Part shown: in pieces, positions 7,832 through 16,804 of the stretch
Position numbering within the stretch: position 1 is the stretch's first letter
Layout: the number at the start of each line of letters is the position of its first letter
Source: Phytomonospora endophytica
Lineage (GTDB): Bacteria; Actinomycetota; Actinomycetes; Mycobacteriales; Micromonosporaceae
Assembly: GCF_014202425.1 (NCBI RefSeq)
Contig: NZ_JACHGT010000007.1
Span: forward strand, 372,001-436,000
Length of the DNA stretch: 64,000 nucleotides
Direction: 5' to 3'
Program-made: the position numbers and the translations under genes
The notes under the pieces: model-generated
The model's input: only the letters and a program-made list of their open reading frames with translations
Databases searched by the model: none
What the model was told of the DNA's origin: nothing

Positions 7832-9025
7832 TCACCGTGCGGGCAGGCGTACCGCCAACTCCCACCACTCGCCCACGGTCCCGGCCTCGACGGAGCCGCC
7901 GAGGGTCTCGGCGCGTTCGCGGATCCCGGTGAGACCGCGTCCACCGCCCGGGCGGGCGTCCCGCTCGCCGGATCGGTTGCGGACGACCAGTTCGAGCGCG
8001 GCCGGGGTGACGCGGATGTCGAGCCCGACGGGCCCGCCGTCGCCGTGCCGGGCGGCGTTGGTGAGGCCTTCCTGCGCGATGCGGTAGGCCTCCCGCGAGA
8101 CCACGACGGGCACGGTCGCGACGTCGCCGTCCACGGTGTACTCGACGTCGAGACCGCTGCCGTCGATGAGTTCGGGGACGTCGGCCAGCCCGACGCGGGG
8201 TGCCGTCGAGGAAGCGTCGCGGCCGTCGGCGCGCAGGACGCCGAGGACGTGGTCGAGGTCGGCGAGGGCGATCCTCGCGGTCTGCTCGACGGTGGCCATG
8301 GCCTTGCGGGCGAAGCCGGGATCGCTGTCGACGACCCGGACGGCGGCCGATGCCTGAACGGTCACGATGGACAGGGCGTGCCCAATGGAGTCGTGCAGCT
8401 CGCGGGCGAGGCGGTTCTGCTCGGTGAGCCGGTGCGCGGCGGCCTCGGCCTGGGCGAGACGTTCGGCGGGGGTCGGCGCGAGAACGCGGGCGCCGGTCCG
8501 GCGCAGGATCTCGCCGAGGGTCGCGATGGTGTAGACGAGCGCGGCGAGCAGGGCCACACCGATGAGGGGTGCCAGCCACCCGACTGAGGTGAGCATGCCG
8601 GTGACGAGCCCGAGGTCGCCGAGGTCGCCGAGGACGGGTGAGATGGTGACCATGACGGCGAAGGGGACGAGCGCGAGGGTGGCGCCGCTGGCCAGTCCCC
8701 CGACGCCGAGGTGGAGGAGGAACCACAGGGCGAGGCGTCCGCGCGCGGAGGTGTGCACCTCGCCGCCGATGCCGAGCAGGGCCCTGGCCGCGGTGGTCTC
8801 CATGGCCCGCACGGGCAGGATCAGGCCGGTCAGGGCGACGACGGGCAGGGCCGCGGCGTAGACCCACAGATCGACGCTGAGCAGGCCGAGGCCCGGCCCG
8901 CCTTCGCGCCACACGACCGTCAGGACCTGCCCGGCCATCATGTACGGCATCAGCAGGGCGCCGCCGACGATCAGCCAGGCCCAGGCCCGGTAGGTCGTCG
9001 GGCTGCGCAGCGGTCGAAGGATCAT
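7832..9025 (-). CDS. Two-component sensor histidine kinase, NarL-partner (HisKA_3) type
   Basis: About 397 residues. Five to six membrane segments fill the first 190 residues with little extracytoplasmic sequence, so the signal may be membrane-borne. The dimerisation/phosphoacceptor helix has the HisKA_3 motif RELHDSIGHALSIV with the phosphorylated His. The ATPase domain has the N-box EGLTNAARHG and the G-box GGGRGLTGIRERAE. It lies directly upstream of its response regulator. ATG at 9025 is preferred over an upstream extension. There is no clear ribosome-binding site, but CACGAT sits six bases upstream, a weak leaderless -10 candidate. Confidence 0.92.
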   Translation of the reverse strand: MILRPLRSPTTYRAWAWLIVGGALLMPYMMAGQVLTVVWREGGPGLGLLSVDLWVYAAALPVVALTGLILPVRAMETTAARALLGIGGEVHTSARGRLALWFLLHLGVGGLASGATLALVPFAVMVTISPVLGDLGDLGLVTGMLTSVGWLAPLIGVALLAALVYTIATLGEILRRTGARVLAPTPAERLAQAEAAAHRLTEQNRLARELHDSIGHALSIVTVQASAAVRVVDSDPGFARKAMATVEQTARIALADLDHVLGVLRADGRDASSTAPRVGLADVPELIDGSGLDVEYTVDGDVATVPVVVSREAYRIAQEGLTNAARHGDGGPVGLDIRVTPAALELVVRNRSGERDARPGGGRGLTGIRERAETLGGSVEAGTVGEWWELAVRLPAR

Positions 9026-9101
9026 GGCCCGATCGTGGCACAGCCCGCGCGGGCCGGCATCCCACGTGGGCGGCAGTGTCTCCCCCACGCGGGGGAGCGC
9101 G

Positions 9102-9470
9102 TCACGCGTCGCCTTCGGCGAGGCGGTCGAGGAGGACCGGGACGTGGCTGGCCTCGATGTCCTTCACGGCGGTCAGGAGGGTCACCGTCCCCTTCGCGGC
9201 CGCCTCCCGCAGGTCCCGGAGCGGCTCGGCGAGGCCGTCGGCGTCGAGTTCGGCGCGGTATCTGCCGACGAACTCGCCGTGGCGGTCGGCGGGAGCCTCG
9301 TGGTACCACCTGCGCAGTTCGGTGCTGGGTGTGAGCTCCTTTGGCCAGCGGTCGATGTGCGCGCGGTCCTTCGACAGGCCGCGCGGCCAGAGCCGGTCGA
9401 CCAGGACGCGCACACCGTCGTCGAAAGCGGGATCGTCGTAGACCCTGCGCACGCGGAATCCTTCGGCCAC
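9102..9470 (-). CDS. DUF488 family protein
   Basis: About 122 residues. It has the hallmark DUF488 segments VRRVYDDP, VLVDRLWPRGLSKDRAHIDR and WPKELTPSTELRRWYH, plus FVGRYRAEL, and ends in a helical region with TLLTAVKDIEASH. Proteins of this family are small, cytoplasmic and common in actinobacteria. Their function is unestablished, although the conserved Arg/Trp/Cys-type pockets have prompted suggestions of nucleic-acid or oxidoreductase roles. A GTG at 9470 has a GGAG-type ribosome-binding site and is used here; an ATG at 9497 would add nine residues. Stands alone between the two-component operon and a divergent lipoprotein. Confidence 0.85.
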   Translation of the reverse strand: MAEGFRVRRVYDDPAFDDGVRVLVDRLWPRGLSKDRAHIDRWPKELTPSTELRRWYHEAPADRHGEFVGRYRAELDADGLAEPLRDLREAAAKGTVTLLTAVKDIEASHVPVLLDRLAEGDA

Positions 9471-9573
9471 GGGCCTCTCCTCTCGTCTGCCGACCATTGT
9501 CTCCGTGCCCGGCGCCGCGGATCGCCGTTCGGCGAACTGGAACCCGTGATCCCTTCTCGTGCGTCACAGCTCC

Positions 9574-10530
9574 ATGCGAACCAGAACCGGAATACTCACC
9601 GTCTCGCTCATCGCCGCGGTGACGCTCGCGGCCTGTGGCAAAGGAGGCGAGTCCGCCGACGCGGGCGATCCCGCCTCCGACGACGCCTTCGCACCCCGCG
9701 CCGCGCAGGTCGCCGAGGTCTGGCGCACGCTACCCCCGACGGGTGTGTGGAACACCGGCTTCGTGCCGCTGGGCGGGCTCACCCTCAAACCGGCCACGGG
9801 ACCCGACGGACAGCCCCTCGACGAGGCGACCCTGACCGCGCTGAACGCCGGTTTCCTGATCCTCGACACCTCACTGCCGAAGGAATCGGCGGATCAGGGC
9901 GAGATCACCTTCCCCGACGGGACTCCGATGACGGTCGGCCTCGTCGGCGCGAAGCAGGCGTGGCAGGACCTCGCGCCGGCCGACCCGGCCGACTGCACGA
10001 ACACCCCCGACGACCCCGCCCCCGACGGCAGCGGCGGACCGGACGACACCACCTCGCACAAGGTCCCCTGCTCGACACTGCGGGTCACCGACGCCGAGCT
10101 CGGCTCCGTGCCGCTCCAGACCAGCCGCGGCGCCGCCGACGTACCGGCCTGGCTGTTCACTGTGGAGGGCCTGAGTGAACCGATCGCGCGCGTCGCGGTG
10201 TCCCCCGAGGACATCGACGAGGTCCCGCGGCTCGACGTCCCCGACCCCGGTGACATGACCGGTCTCGTCTCGGCGCAGGACCTGGTGTCCGTCGAGGGCG
10301 ACACCGTCACCTACCGGCTCGGCGTCGGCGCCTGCGACATCGACGTCAAGGCGCTGTTCCTGGAGACCGACAGCGCGGTCGTGGTCGCCGGCAGCGCCGA
10401 GACCACCGGTGACACCTGCATCGACATGCTCAAGTACGAGCCGGTGACGATCACCCTGTCGAAGCCGCTCGGCTCGCGGCCACTGGTGTCGGCGCACACC
10501 GGTCAGCCCGTGAAGGGCGCGATGTTCTAA
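9574..10530 (+). CDS. Secreted lipoprotein of unknown function
   Basis: About 318 residues. It has a positively charged start (MRTRTG), a hydrophobic segment and the lipobox LAAC, so it should be exported and lipid-anchored at the outer face of the membrane. A short Gly/Asp/Ser-rich linker follows. The mature part is acidic with pairs of cysteines (DCTN, PCSTL, ACDID, DTCIDM) that could form two disulfides. No enzyme motif is recognised. An alternative GTG start at 9559 adds five residues. Its stop overlaps the convergent DUF6886 gene by four bases. Confidence 0.75.
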   Translation: MRTRTGILTVSLIAAVTLAACGKGGESADAGDPASDDAFAPRAAQVAEVWRTLPPTGVWNTGFVPLGGLTLKPATGPDGQPLDEATLTALNAGFLILDTSLPKESADQGEITFPDGTPMTVGLVGAKQAWQDLAPADPADCTNTPDDPAPDGSGGPDDTTSHKVPCSTLRVTDAELGSVPLQTSRGAADVPAWLFTVEGLSEPIARVAVSPEDIDEVPRLDVPDPGDMTGLVSAQDLVSVEGDTVTYRLGVGACDIDVKALFLETDSAVVVAGSAETTGDTCIDMLKYEPVTITLSKPLGSRPLVSAHTGQPVKGAMF

Positions 10531-11069
10531 CCACGTGGGGCGGGAGCGGCGTTGCGCAGACGGATGCCGCTCCACCCCAGCGTGCTCTCGGTGACCGCGC
10601 CCCAGAACGGCCACAGGTTCGGCAGCACCCGCAGCCCGATCCCGGCCGCCTCGTGGCAGGCGAAGAGGTCGCCGACGCGTTCGGCGGGACCGAGCGGCTC
10701 CACCGGCACGGTCGCGACCTGCGCGTGCGGGTCGTCGGCCTGGAAGGGGCGGAAGGGCTCCGCGGGCAGCCGGTAGGCGTAGAGCTCCACCGTCCGCATC
10801 GCGTCGAGCCAGGCGTACTCGACGGCGTGGACCCGGTCTCCGCAACCGGGTCCGATGATGAGGTCGCGGTCGTCGTCGGTGGTGTCGTCGCCGACGAAGG
10901 CGATGACGCGCGGACATTGACGGGGAAACCAGTAGTCACTGGCGCGCGACTCGTCGACCGCCCAGACGTACGCCTCCGGCTGAGCGGCGGTGACCGCGAC
11001 GTGCGGTTCGAAACGAGTGATCGTCGGGTCCTCGGAGAAATGCAGTACCTCACCGGGTTCTGGTCGCAT
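10527..11069 (-). CDS. DUF6886-like protein
   Basis: About 180 residues starting MRPEPGEVLHFSEDPTITRFEPHV, which is the opening signature of a family of uncharacterised cytoplasmic proteins (LxHFSEDPxIxxFxPH). Also characteristic are VWAVDESRASDYWFPRQCPR and VHAVEYAWLDAMRTVELYAY. Fold and function are unknown; the family usually sits as a single gene. The ATG at 11069 was chosen over a TTG four codons upstream. It is convergent with the lipoprotein gene and divergent from the peptide-binding protein. Confidence 0.8.
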   Translation of the reverse strand: MRPEPGEVLHFSEDPTITRFEPHVAVTAAQPEAYVWAVDESRASDYWFPRQCPRVIAFVGDDTTDDDRDLIIGPGCGDRVHAVEYAWLDAMRTVELYAYRLPAEPFRPFQADDPHAQVATVPVEPLGPAERVGDLFACHEAAGIGLRVLPNLWPFWGAVTESTLGWSGIRLRNAAPAPRG

Positions 11070-11174
11070 GCGCGGATGCAACCAGGGCCGGCCGCGCGGG
11101 GCAACCCCTTTGGCGGCCGGGCACTACAGTGACCTGGCCCCTCACCCGCGATAACTCCACAACGGAGCAGGTCG

Positions 11175-13040
11175 ATGTCACAACCCCCGTACCCCGGACC
11201 TCCCCCGCCCCCAGGGCAGCCCCAGCAGCCCTACGGTCAGCCTCCGCAGTACCAGCCCCCACAACAACCGCAGTACCCGCCGCCACCGCAGCAGCAGCCG
11301 TACCCGCCGCAGGGCTACCAGCCCCAGCAGCCGGTGTACGGACAGCCGCCGGCGCAGCAGTTCCCGCCCCCACCGATGCAGCAGCCCTGGCAGCAACCGG
11401 TCCCGCCGCCGGCGAAGAAGCCCGGCATCGGGCTGTTCCTCGGCATCGGCGGCGGCGCGCTGGCCGCGGTCGCCGCGATCGTCGTGCTCGTCATCGCCCT
11501 CAGCGGCAACTCCACGCCGACCCCGGTCCTCGCCGACCCCTCCGGCGACCCGGGCGTCACCACCAACGACGCCGTACTCGGTTTCGTCTCCTCGACCCCC
11601 ACGAGCCTGCTGCCCGGCAACAGCGGCTTCGAGGCCGAGAACACCGTCCTCCAGGGCCTCTACGCGGGCCTCACCCGCACCGACCCCGTCACCGGCCTGC
11701 CCGTCAACCGGCTCGCCGAGAGCATCACCAGCACCGACGCCAGGACCTGGACGATCAAGCTCCTCCCCGGCTACACCTTCCACAACGGCGAACCGGTCAC
11801 CTCGTCGTCCTTCGTGGACGCCTGGAACTACGTCGCCGACGAGGCCAACGTGATGACCGGCGCCTTCTTCTTCGACCGCTTCGACGGCTACGAGGCGGCA
11901 CAGGGCAGCGCGAGCACCATGTCGGGTCTCAAGGTCGTCGACGACTCGACCTTCACCGTCGCACTCACCGAGCCCTGGGCGGTCTTCCCGACCGCCCTCG
12001 CCTACCCGGTGATGGCGCCGATGGCTCGCGAGTGCCTCGACGCGATGAGCGGCTGCGAGTCGCTTCCCATCGGCAACGGCCCCTTCCGGATGGGCGGGCC
12101 CTGGTCGCCGGGCAGCCCCGAGCTGAGCCTGACCCGCTGGGACGACTTCGCCGGTGAGAAGCCGCAGTACGGCGGCGTCGGTTTCCGGTTCATCGACGAC
12201 CCCAACGCCGCCTCGGCCGCGCTCGCGAGCGGCGAGGCCGACCTCGCCCGGTTGTGGAGCGGCGCGGCCGCCGCGACCGACGCGGACAACCGTGTCAGCC
12301 TGCCCACCGCGCAGATCAGCTACCTCGGCTTCCCGACCGGCAAGAAGCCCTATCAGAGCGCCGATCTGCGCCGGGCGCTGTCCCTGGCGATCGACCGCGA
12401 GTCGATCATCAAGGGCTTCGGCTTCGACTCCCTCCTGCCCGCCGACGCGTTCACTCCCCCGGGCGTGGCCGGGCACGTCGACGACACCTGCGCCGACTGC
12501 GCCTTCGACCCCGAGAAGGCCAAGGAGCTCTTCGGCAAGGCGAAATGGCCCGCGAAGGACCCGATCCAGTTCTCGCACAGCGTCAACAACACCACCGCCG
12601 CCCAGTACCTGGAGGCGGTCTGCGCGAGCATCACCACGGTTCTCGGCGTCGACTGTTCGGTCGACCCGATGGAGTCGATGGAGTTCCTCGACGCCAGCTC
12701 GAAGCGGTCCTTCAAGACACCCTGGGCCTCGGGCTGGATCCCCGACCAGGCCAATGTCGAGGCGTTCCTGCGTCCGCTGTACGGGCCGGGCAACTACTTC
12801 GGATACGCCAACCCGGAGTTCGACGCCCTGATCGAACAGGGCAACGCCAAGACCACCATGGAAGAGGCATTCCCCCTGTACCAGCAGGCCGAAGGCCTGC
12901 TCAACGCCGACATGCCGGCGATTCCGTTCGCCAACGAGCAGTACGTCGCCGGTTTCAGCGACCGGCTGGTCGCCGACAGCCTCGTCATCGACCCGACGAC
13001 CGAGGCGCCACAGTTCGACCTGCTCAAGGTCAAGGAGTAA
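11175..13040 (+). CDS. Family 5 (oligopeptide-type) solute-binding protein with Pro/Gln-rich tail and membrane anchor
   Basis: About 621 residues in three parts. Residues 1-87 are almost entirely Pro, Gln, Tyr and Gly. A single hydrophobic helix follows (about 93-113, GALAAVAAIVVLVIALSG). The rest is an SBP_bac_5 domain (for example VLQGLYAGLTRTD, TWTIKLLPGYTFHNGEPVTS, LRRALSLAIDRESIIKGF), the fold used by Dpp/Opp peptide receptors. There is no signal-peptide cleavage site or lipobox, so the receptor would be tethered by the helix with the Pro/Gln tail in the cytoplasm. No permease or ATPase genes are nearby, so it may serve a remote transporter or act as a sensor. GGAGCAG precedes the ATG. 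Confidence 0.87.
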   Translation: MSQPPYPGPPPPPGQPQQPYGQPPQYQPPQQPQYPPPPQQQPYPPQGYQPQQPVYGQPPAQQFPPPPMQQPWQQPVPPPAKKPGIGLFLGIGGGALAAVAAIVVLVIALSGNSTPTPVLADPSGDPGVTTNDAVLGFVSSTPTSLLPGNSGFEAENTVLQGLYAGLTRTDPVTGLPVNRLAESITSTDARTWTIKLLPGYTFHNGEPVTSSSFVDAWNYVADEANVMTGAFFFDRFDGYEAAQGSASTMSGLKVVDDSTFTVALTEPWAVFPTALAYPVMAPMARECLDAMSGCESLPIGNGPFRMGGPWSPGSPELSLTRWDDFAGEKPQYGGVGFRFIDDPNAASAALASGEADLARLWSGAAAATDADNRVSLPTAQISYLGFPTGKKPYQSADLRRALSLAIDRESIIKGFGFDSLLPADAFTPPGVAGHVDDTCADCAFDPEKAKELFGKAKWPAKDPIQFSHSVNNTTAAQYLEAVCASITTVLGVDCSVDPMESMEFLDASSKRSFKTPWASGWIPDQANVEAFLRPLYGPGNYFGYANPEFDALIEQGNAKTTMEEAFPLYQQAEGLLNADMPAIPFANEQYVAGFSDRLVADSLVIDPTTEAPQFDLLKVKE

Positions 13041-13046
13041 CCGCTC

Positions 13047-13076
13047 ACCGGCCCGGCGGGACACCGCCGGGCCGGT
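13047..13076. terminator. Bidirectional hairpin terminator between convergent genes
   Basis: Perfect 13-base arms (ACCGGCCCGGCGG and its complement) around a GACA loop, six bases after the solute-binding protein stop and just before the stop of the opposing aldolase gene. There is no U tract on either side, which is common in high-GC actinobacteria. Confidence 0.7.
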
Positions 13077-13082
13077 CGCGGT

Positions 13083-14006
13083 TCAGCGCACGACCTCCAG
13101 GCCGGCCTTGATCAGCAGATCCCGGACGCGCGCGACCTCTCCCGCGTCGAGCGGCGAGAACGGGGCGGCTGTCGCGGGGTGGTCGATGACACCACGCAGA
13201 TGGAGCGCGGTCTTGAAGGCGCCGAGGGCGGCGGCGGTGGCGCCGACGCGCGAACGGTCGGCGACCGCGACGATCTCGAAAAGCTCGGCCAGCCGCTCCT
13301 GTTCGGCGAACGCGACCTCCCGCTCGTCGCCGAGGGCGGCCGCCGTGAGCCGCACGTAGCCGTGGGGATCGACGTTGCCCAGCCCGGGAACGGCACCGTG
13401 GGCGCCGAGGGCGAGGGCGACGTCGGAGAACAGCTCCGAGCCGGTGAAGACCCGCAGACCGGTCCCGGCGGTCAGCCGCAGCACGCGCCGGAAGGCGGCG
13501 AGGTCGCCGCTGGAGTCCTTGAGGGCGGCGATCACGCGGGAACCGGCCAGCTCGGCCACCGAGGTTTCGGGAAGCCTGGAGTGCACGGCGCCGGGGATGT
13601 CGTAGGCGATCACGGGCACGCCGACGGCGTCGTGAACCAGCCGGAAATGCGCGGTGACCTCGTCGGGATGGGTCTGCACGTAGAAGGGCGCGGTCGCCAC
13701 GACGGCGTCGGCGCCGAGGGCCTCGGCCCGGCGGGCGTGGTCGATGACGCGGGCGGTCCCGGTGTCGACGACTCCGGCGATGACGGGCACCTGCCCGGCG
13801 GCGACGCCGACGACGGTCCGCACGACGGAGTCGCGCTGAAGGTCGGTGAGCATCGCGATCTCGCCGGTCGAACCGCCCGCGAACAATCCGTGCACGCCCG
13901 CCTCCAGCAGGAACGCGCACAGGCGCTCCAGTGAGGCGGTGTCGACGTCCCCGTCGGGCGTGAACGGTGTGGCCACGGGCGGAACGACCCCGGCGAGATC
14001 GGTCAT
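13083..14006 (-). CDS. DHDPS/N-acetylneuraminate lyase family aldolase or dehydratase, probably for a 2-keto-3-deoxy sugar acid
   Basis: About 307 residues, a class I (Schiff-base) TIM-barrel enzyme. The family substrate motif is GSTGEIAML, the conserved Tyr lies in VIAYDIPGA, and the Schiff-base Lys is in ALKDSSGD. Lysine biosynthesis is unlikely because the gene is third in an operon with KDG kinase and KDPG aldolase. A 2-keto-3-deoxygluconate/galactonate aldolase or 5-keto-4-deoxyglucarate dehydratase role is more plausible; the sequence does not decide. The ATG start is four bases inside the end of the upstream aldolase gene. Confidence 0.85.
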   Translation of the reverse strand: MTDLAGVVPPVATPFTPDGDVDTASLERLCAFLLEAGVHGLFAGGSTGEIAMLTDLQRDSVVRTVVGVAAGQVPVIAGVVDTGTARVIDHARRAEALGADAVVATAPFYVQTHPDEVTAHFRLVHDAVGVPVIAYDIPGAVHSRLPETSVAELAGSRVIAALKDSSGDLAAFRRVLRLTAGTGLRVFTGSELFSDVALALGAHGAVPGLGNVDPHGYVRLTAAALGDEREVAFAEQERLAELFEIVAVADRSRVGATAAALGAFKTALHLRGVIDHPATAAPFSPLDAGEVARVRDLLIKAGLEVVR

Positions 14007-14620
14007 GTGCGGTCCTTGGTGAGTGCGGCGAGTTCCGGCAGCTGTGCGGGGTCTTCGAGCGCGGCGCCGACGGCGACGACGCGGGCCCCGGCGGCGAGGT
14101 AGGCGGGCGCGGTCCGGGCGTCGACGCCGCCGGTCGCGACGAGTCGCACGCCCGGGAAGGGCGCGGAGACCGCGCGGAACCACGCGGTGCCGAGCACGGT
14201 CGCGGGGAAGGCCTTGACCCAGGTGAGACCGAGGGCGAGGGCGCGCTGGACCTCGCTGGGCGTGGCGACGCCGGGCAGGTGCGGGATCCCGCGTTCCCTG
14301 CTGGCGGCGACGATCTCGGGATCGAGTCCCGGCGCGACGGTGAAGGTGACACCCGCCTCGGCGGCCACGCGCAGCTGGCCGGTGTCGATGACCGTCCCGG
14401 CCCCGACGCCGTGGCCGCGTTCGGCACCGGCGGCGATCGCGGCCAGCAGGGACGGTACGGCGTCAGGGGTCTGGATGGGCACCTCGACGTGCTCGATGCC
14501 CAGGTCCCAGGCTCGGGTGGCGAGCTCGACGGTGCGCGCCGGGTCGTGGCCGCGCAGGATGGCCATGACGGAGGTCGCGGCGAAGTCGCCGTCGAACCAC
14601 GCGCCGAGGTCAGTGGGCAC
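14003..14620 (-). CDS. eda: 2-keto-3-deoxy-6-phosphogluconate (KDPG/KHG) aldolase
   Basis: About 205 residues, the usual length of bacterial KDPG aldolases. Motifs are ATSVMAILRGHD with the pocket Arg, IEHVEVPIQTP with the catalytic Glu, VGAGTV, and the Schiff-base Lys in WVKAFPA. TGGVDARTAP forms the phosphate site. It splits KDPG into pyruvate and glyceraldehyde 3-phosphate. The GTG start has GGAGG six bases upstream, and both ends overlap neighbours in a kdgK-eda-lyase operon. Confidence 0.9.
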   Translation of the reverse strand: MPTDLGAWFDGDFAATSVMAILRGHDPARTVELATRAWDLGIEHVEVPIQTPDAVPSLLAAIAAGAERGHGVGAGTVIDTGQLRVAAEAGVTFTVAPGLDPEIVAASRERGIPHLPGVATPSEVQRALALGLTWVKAFPATVLGTAWFRAVSAPFPGVRLVATGGVDARTAPAYLAAGARVVAVGAALEDPAQLPELAALTKDRT

Positions 14621-15563
14621 CGGTCGCCTCCGGTTCGCGGACGACGGGACCGTGCCCGGCGCGATAGTCGCTGGTGCTGCCGAGCGTCCAGGCGGCGAGG
14701 GAGTGGCCGAGGGCGAGGCGTTCGCCGGGTGGGCGGCCGTTGAGGAGCGCGGCGAGGAACCCGGCGGCGAAGGCGTCTCCGGCGCCGACGGGTTCGACCA
14801 CGTCGACGCTGCGGGCCGGGAGGCGGTGGACGGTGGTGGCGCCGGTGTCGTCGCGGGTGAACTCGACGGCTTCGACGTCGCCGTCCTTGACGACGACGTG
14901 ACGGGGGCCGGTGAGCAGTTCGGCGACGTCTTCGGCGGTCCGTGCGCCCCAGAGCGTCGCGGCCTCGTCGAGGCCGACGAGCGCGACGTCGGCGCTGCGG
15001 GCGAGGTCCAGCAGGGCGGGTCCGGCTTCCTCGACCGGCCACAGCGCGGGCCGGTAGTTGGCGTCGAAGGAGACGCCGGCGCCGTGTTCGCGGGCGCGGG
15101 CGATGAGGGCCCAGACGAGTTCGGCGCAGGTGTCGGACAGGGCGGGGGTGATGCCGGTCAGGTGCAGCCAGCGGGCGCCGTCGAGAGGCCAGGCGTCGAT
15201 GTCGGCGGCGGTCATGCGTGAGGCGGCCGAGCCACGCCGGTAGTAGTAGACGCGGGTGCCGCGGGGGTCGGGGTCTTTGAGGTAGAGCCCGGTGGGCGCG
15301 GCGTCGCGGACGACCCAGCGGGTGTCGACGCCGTGGGCCTCGATGGCGCCGAGGACGCGGTCGCCGAGGGGGTCGGCGCCGAGCCTGCTGATCCACGCGG
15401 TGGGCAGGCCGAGTTCGGTGAGGTGGGCGGCCACGTTGGACTCGGCGCCGCCGTGGGCGAGCGCGAAGTGCTCGGCGTCGGCCAGGCGCAGGGGCTCGGT
15501 GGGGGTCACCAGGGCCATGGTCTCGCCGACGCAGAGGATCTGGGGTGGTGGGATCTCTGACAC
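14610..15563 (-). CDS. kdgK: PfkB-family sugar kinase, probable 2-keto-3-deoxygluconate kinase
   Basis: About 317 residues. The ribokinase-family motif GGAESNVAAHLTELG lies near the N-terminus. The second signature contains VEPVGAGDAFAAGFLAALL with the catalytic Asp. FDANYRPALW and TGLYLKD, with YYYRRGSAAS, are typical of KDG kinases. Placed directly before KDPG aldolase, it would phosphorylate 2-keto-3-deoxygluconate (or -galactonate) to the aldolase substrate. The GTG start lacks a ribosome-binding site but TAACGT lies seven bases upstream, a leaderless promoter. A palindrome at 15593 is a possible LacI-type operator. Confidence 0.87.
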   Translation of the reverse strand: MSEIPPPQILCVGETMALVTPTEPLRLADAEHFALAHGGAESNVAAHLTELGLPTAWISRLGADPLGDRVLGAIEAHGVDTRWVVRDAAPTGLYLKDPDPRGTRVYYYRRGSAASRMTAADIDAWPLDGARWLHLTGITPALSDTCAELVWALIARAREHGAGVSFDANYRPALWPVEEAGPALLDLARSADVALVGLDEAATLWGARTAEDVAELLTGPRHVVVKDGDVEAVEFTRDDTGATTVHRLPARSVDVVEPVGAGDAFAAGFLAALLNGRPPGERLALGHSLAAWTLGSTSDYRAGHGPVVREPEATGAH

Positions 15564-15570
15564 GACACCG

Positions 15571-15576
15571 ACGTTA
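15571..15576 (-). promoter_or_regulatory. Predicted leaderless -10 element of kdgK
   Basis: TAACGT followed by seven bases and then the GTG start of the KDG kinase gene. No ribosome-binding site is visible. Confidence 0.45.
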
Positions 15577-15592
15577 GCGGTCCCGCCGCGGC

Positions 15593-15604
15593 CAAACCGA
15601 TTTG
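15593..15604. promoter_or_regulatory. Candidate LacI-family operator upstream of kdgK
   Basis: Near-palindrome CAAACCGATTTG containing the core AA-N-CG-N-TT typical of LacI/GalR operators. It lies about 30-41 bases upstream of the predicted kdgK start, over the -35 region, and in the gap shared with the divergent uronate-dehydrogenase-like gene. A regulator of this family is encoded at 17080-18093. Confidence 0.4.
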
Positions 15605-15733
15605 TGCGCTTCGCGTCCGCATGGTGGGAGCGTGGTTCGGCGGGGCCTGGCACCGAGCGGTGCCGCCGAGATCTCGGCCTATCCTCGGGATGCCGTCGCC
15701 GCCGACCCTGGTCGGCGCCTGGAAGGAGTTCCC

Positions 15734-16717
15734 GTGGACATTGCCGGTTCCGCCCGACCCGGACGTGCGACCGCTCATGCGGTGAGCGGGCCGGGCGGGA
15801 GTCCGCGAGGGACGACCGGCGCCCCCCTGCCCTTCAAGCGGGTCCTGGTGACCGGCGCGGCCGGGCTGATCGGCCGCGCGGTCACCTGGCATCTGGCGAA
15901 CCACGGCGTCCCGGTGACCGGACTGGTCCTGTCGGACCCCGGTGACCTCGCCGCCGACCGCCTCGTCGTCGGCAGTGCCGGTGACCGCGCGTCGGTCGAG
16001 GACGCCCTCGACGGCGCCGACGCGGTGATCCATCTGGCCGCGCTGCCCGCGCCGCACCTCGGTACGCCCGAGGAGGTGTTCTGCGGGAACACCTCGGCCA
16101 CCTTCAGCGTCCTCGACGCCGCGGGCGCCGCGGGGATCGGCAACGCGGTGATCGCCAGCAGCGTGAACTACCTCGGGTACCTCTTCTCCCCCGTGCGCGG
16201 CCAGACCTTCGCGTCCCTGCCGGTCGACGCGACCACGCCGAGCGTGGCCGCCGACCCGTATTCACTGTCCAAAGTGGTCGACGAGCAGATCGCGGCGGCC
16301 ATGCACCGGCGGCACGGCATCGACGTCGTCTGTCTCCGGTTCCCCTTCGTGGGCGGACTCGGCGAGGTCCCGGGCCTCGACGGGCGCCTGCCCGCCCGGG
16401 CCGCCCAACTCGGCGCCGACCCGGGCGCCGGTGCCTCCGACCTGTGGCTCTATCTGGAGACCCGCGACGCCGCCGCGGCGGCCGTGGCCGCGCTGTCCCC
16501 GTCGGCGGCGGGCGCGCACGCGGTCTACGTGGCCGCGCCGGAGACCTTCGTCCCCCACGCGACCGCCGACCTGATCGCCGCCTTCCACCCCGGTGCGACA
16601 CTCACCCGCCCGCTGCCGGGCCGGACCGCGCCGGTCGACCTCGAACCGGCCCGCCGCCTCTTCGGCTTCCACTCCCGGCATCTCCTCGAACTGCCGACCC
16701 GGCCCCTCCCCGCGTGA
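15734..16717 (+). CDS. NAD-dependent epimerase/dehydratase, uronate dehydrogenase-like
   Basis: About 327 residues, an extended short-chain dehydrogenase. After a 45-residue Ala/Gly-rich lead comes RVLVTGAAGLIGRAVTWHL (Rossmann motif). Then come IHLAALPAP, ASSVNYLGY and the catalytic Tyr-x3-Lys in DPYSLSKVVDE. FVGGLGEVPG and DLWLYLETRDAA resemble uronate dehydrogenases, which oxidise galacturonate or glucuronate to aldarate lactones. Divergence from the KDG operon supports a sugar-acid role, though sugar epimerisation cannot be excluded. The GTG was chosen because AAGGAG lies six bases upstream; the in-frame extension upstream of it crosses the promoter region. Confidence 0.78.
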   Translation: MDIAGSARPGRATAHAVSGPGGSPRGTTGAPLPFKRVLVTGAAGLIGRAVTWHLANHGVPVTGLVLSDPGDLAADRLVVGSAGDRASVEDALDGADAVIHLAALPAPHLGTPEEVFCGNTSATFSVLDAAGAAGIGNAVIASSVNYLGYLFSPVRGQTFASLPVDATTPSVAADPYSLSKVVDEQIAAAMHRRHGIDVVCLRFPFVGGLGEVPGLDGRLPARAAQLGADPGAGASDLWLYLETRDAAAAAVAALSPSAAGAHAVYVAAPETFVPHATADLIAAFHPGATLTRPLPGRTAPVDLEPARRLFGFHSRHLLELPTRPLPA

Positions 16718-16804
16718 TGGAGCACCGGCCGGTGGCAGTCGTGTGGGTGCCCGGCCTCCGCGCGCCCGAAGGCGGCGCCCAGGCGCCCTGACGGCGGAGT
16801 GGAC

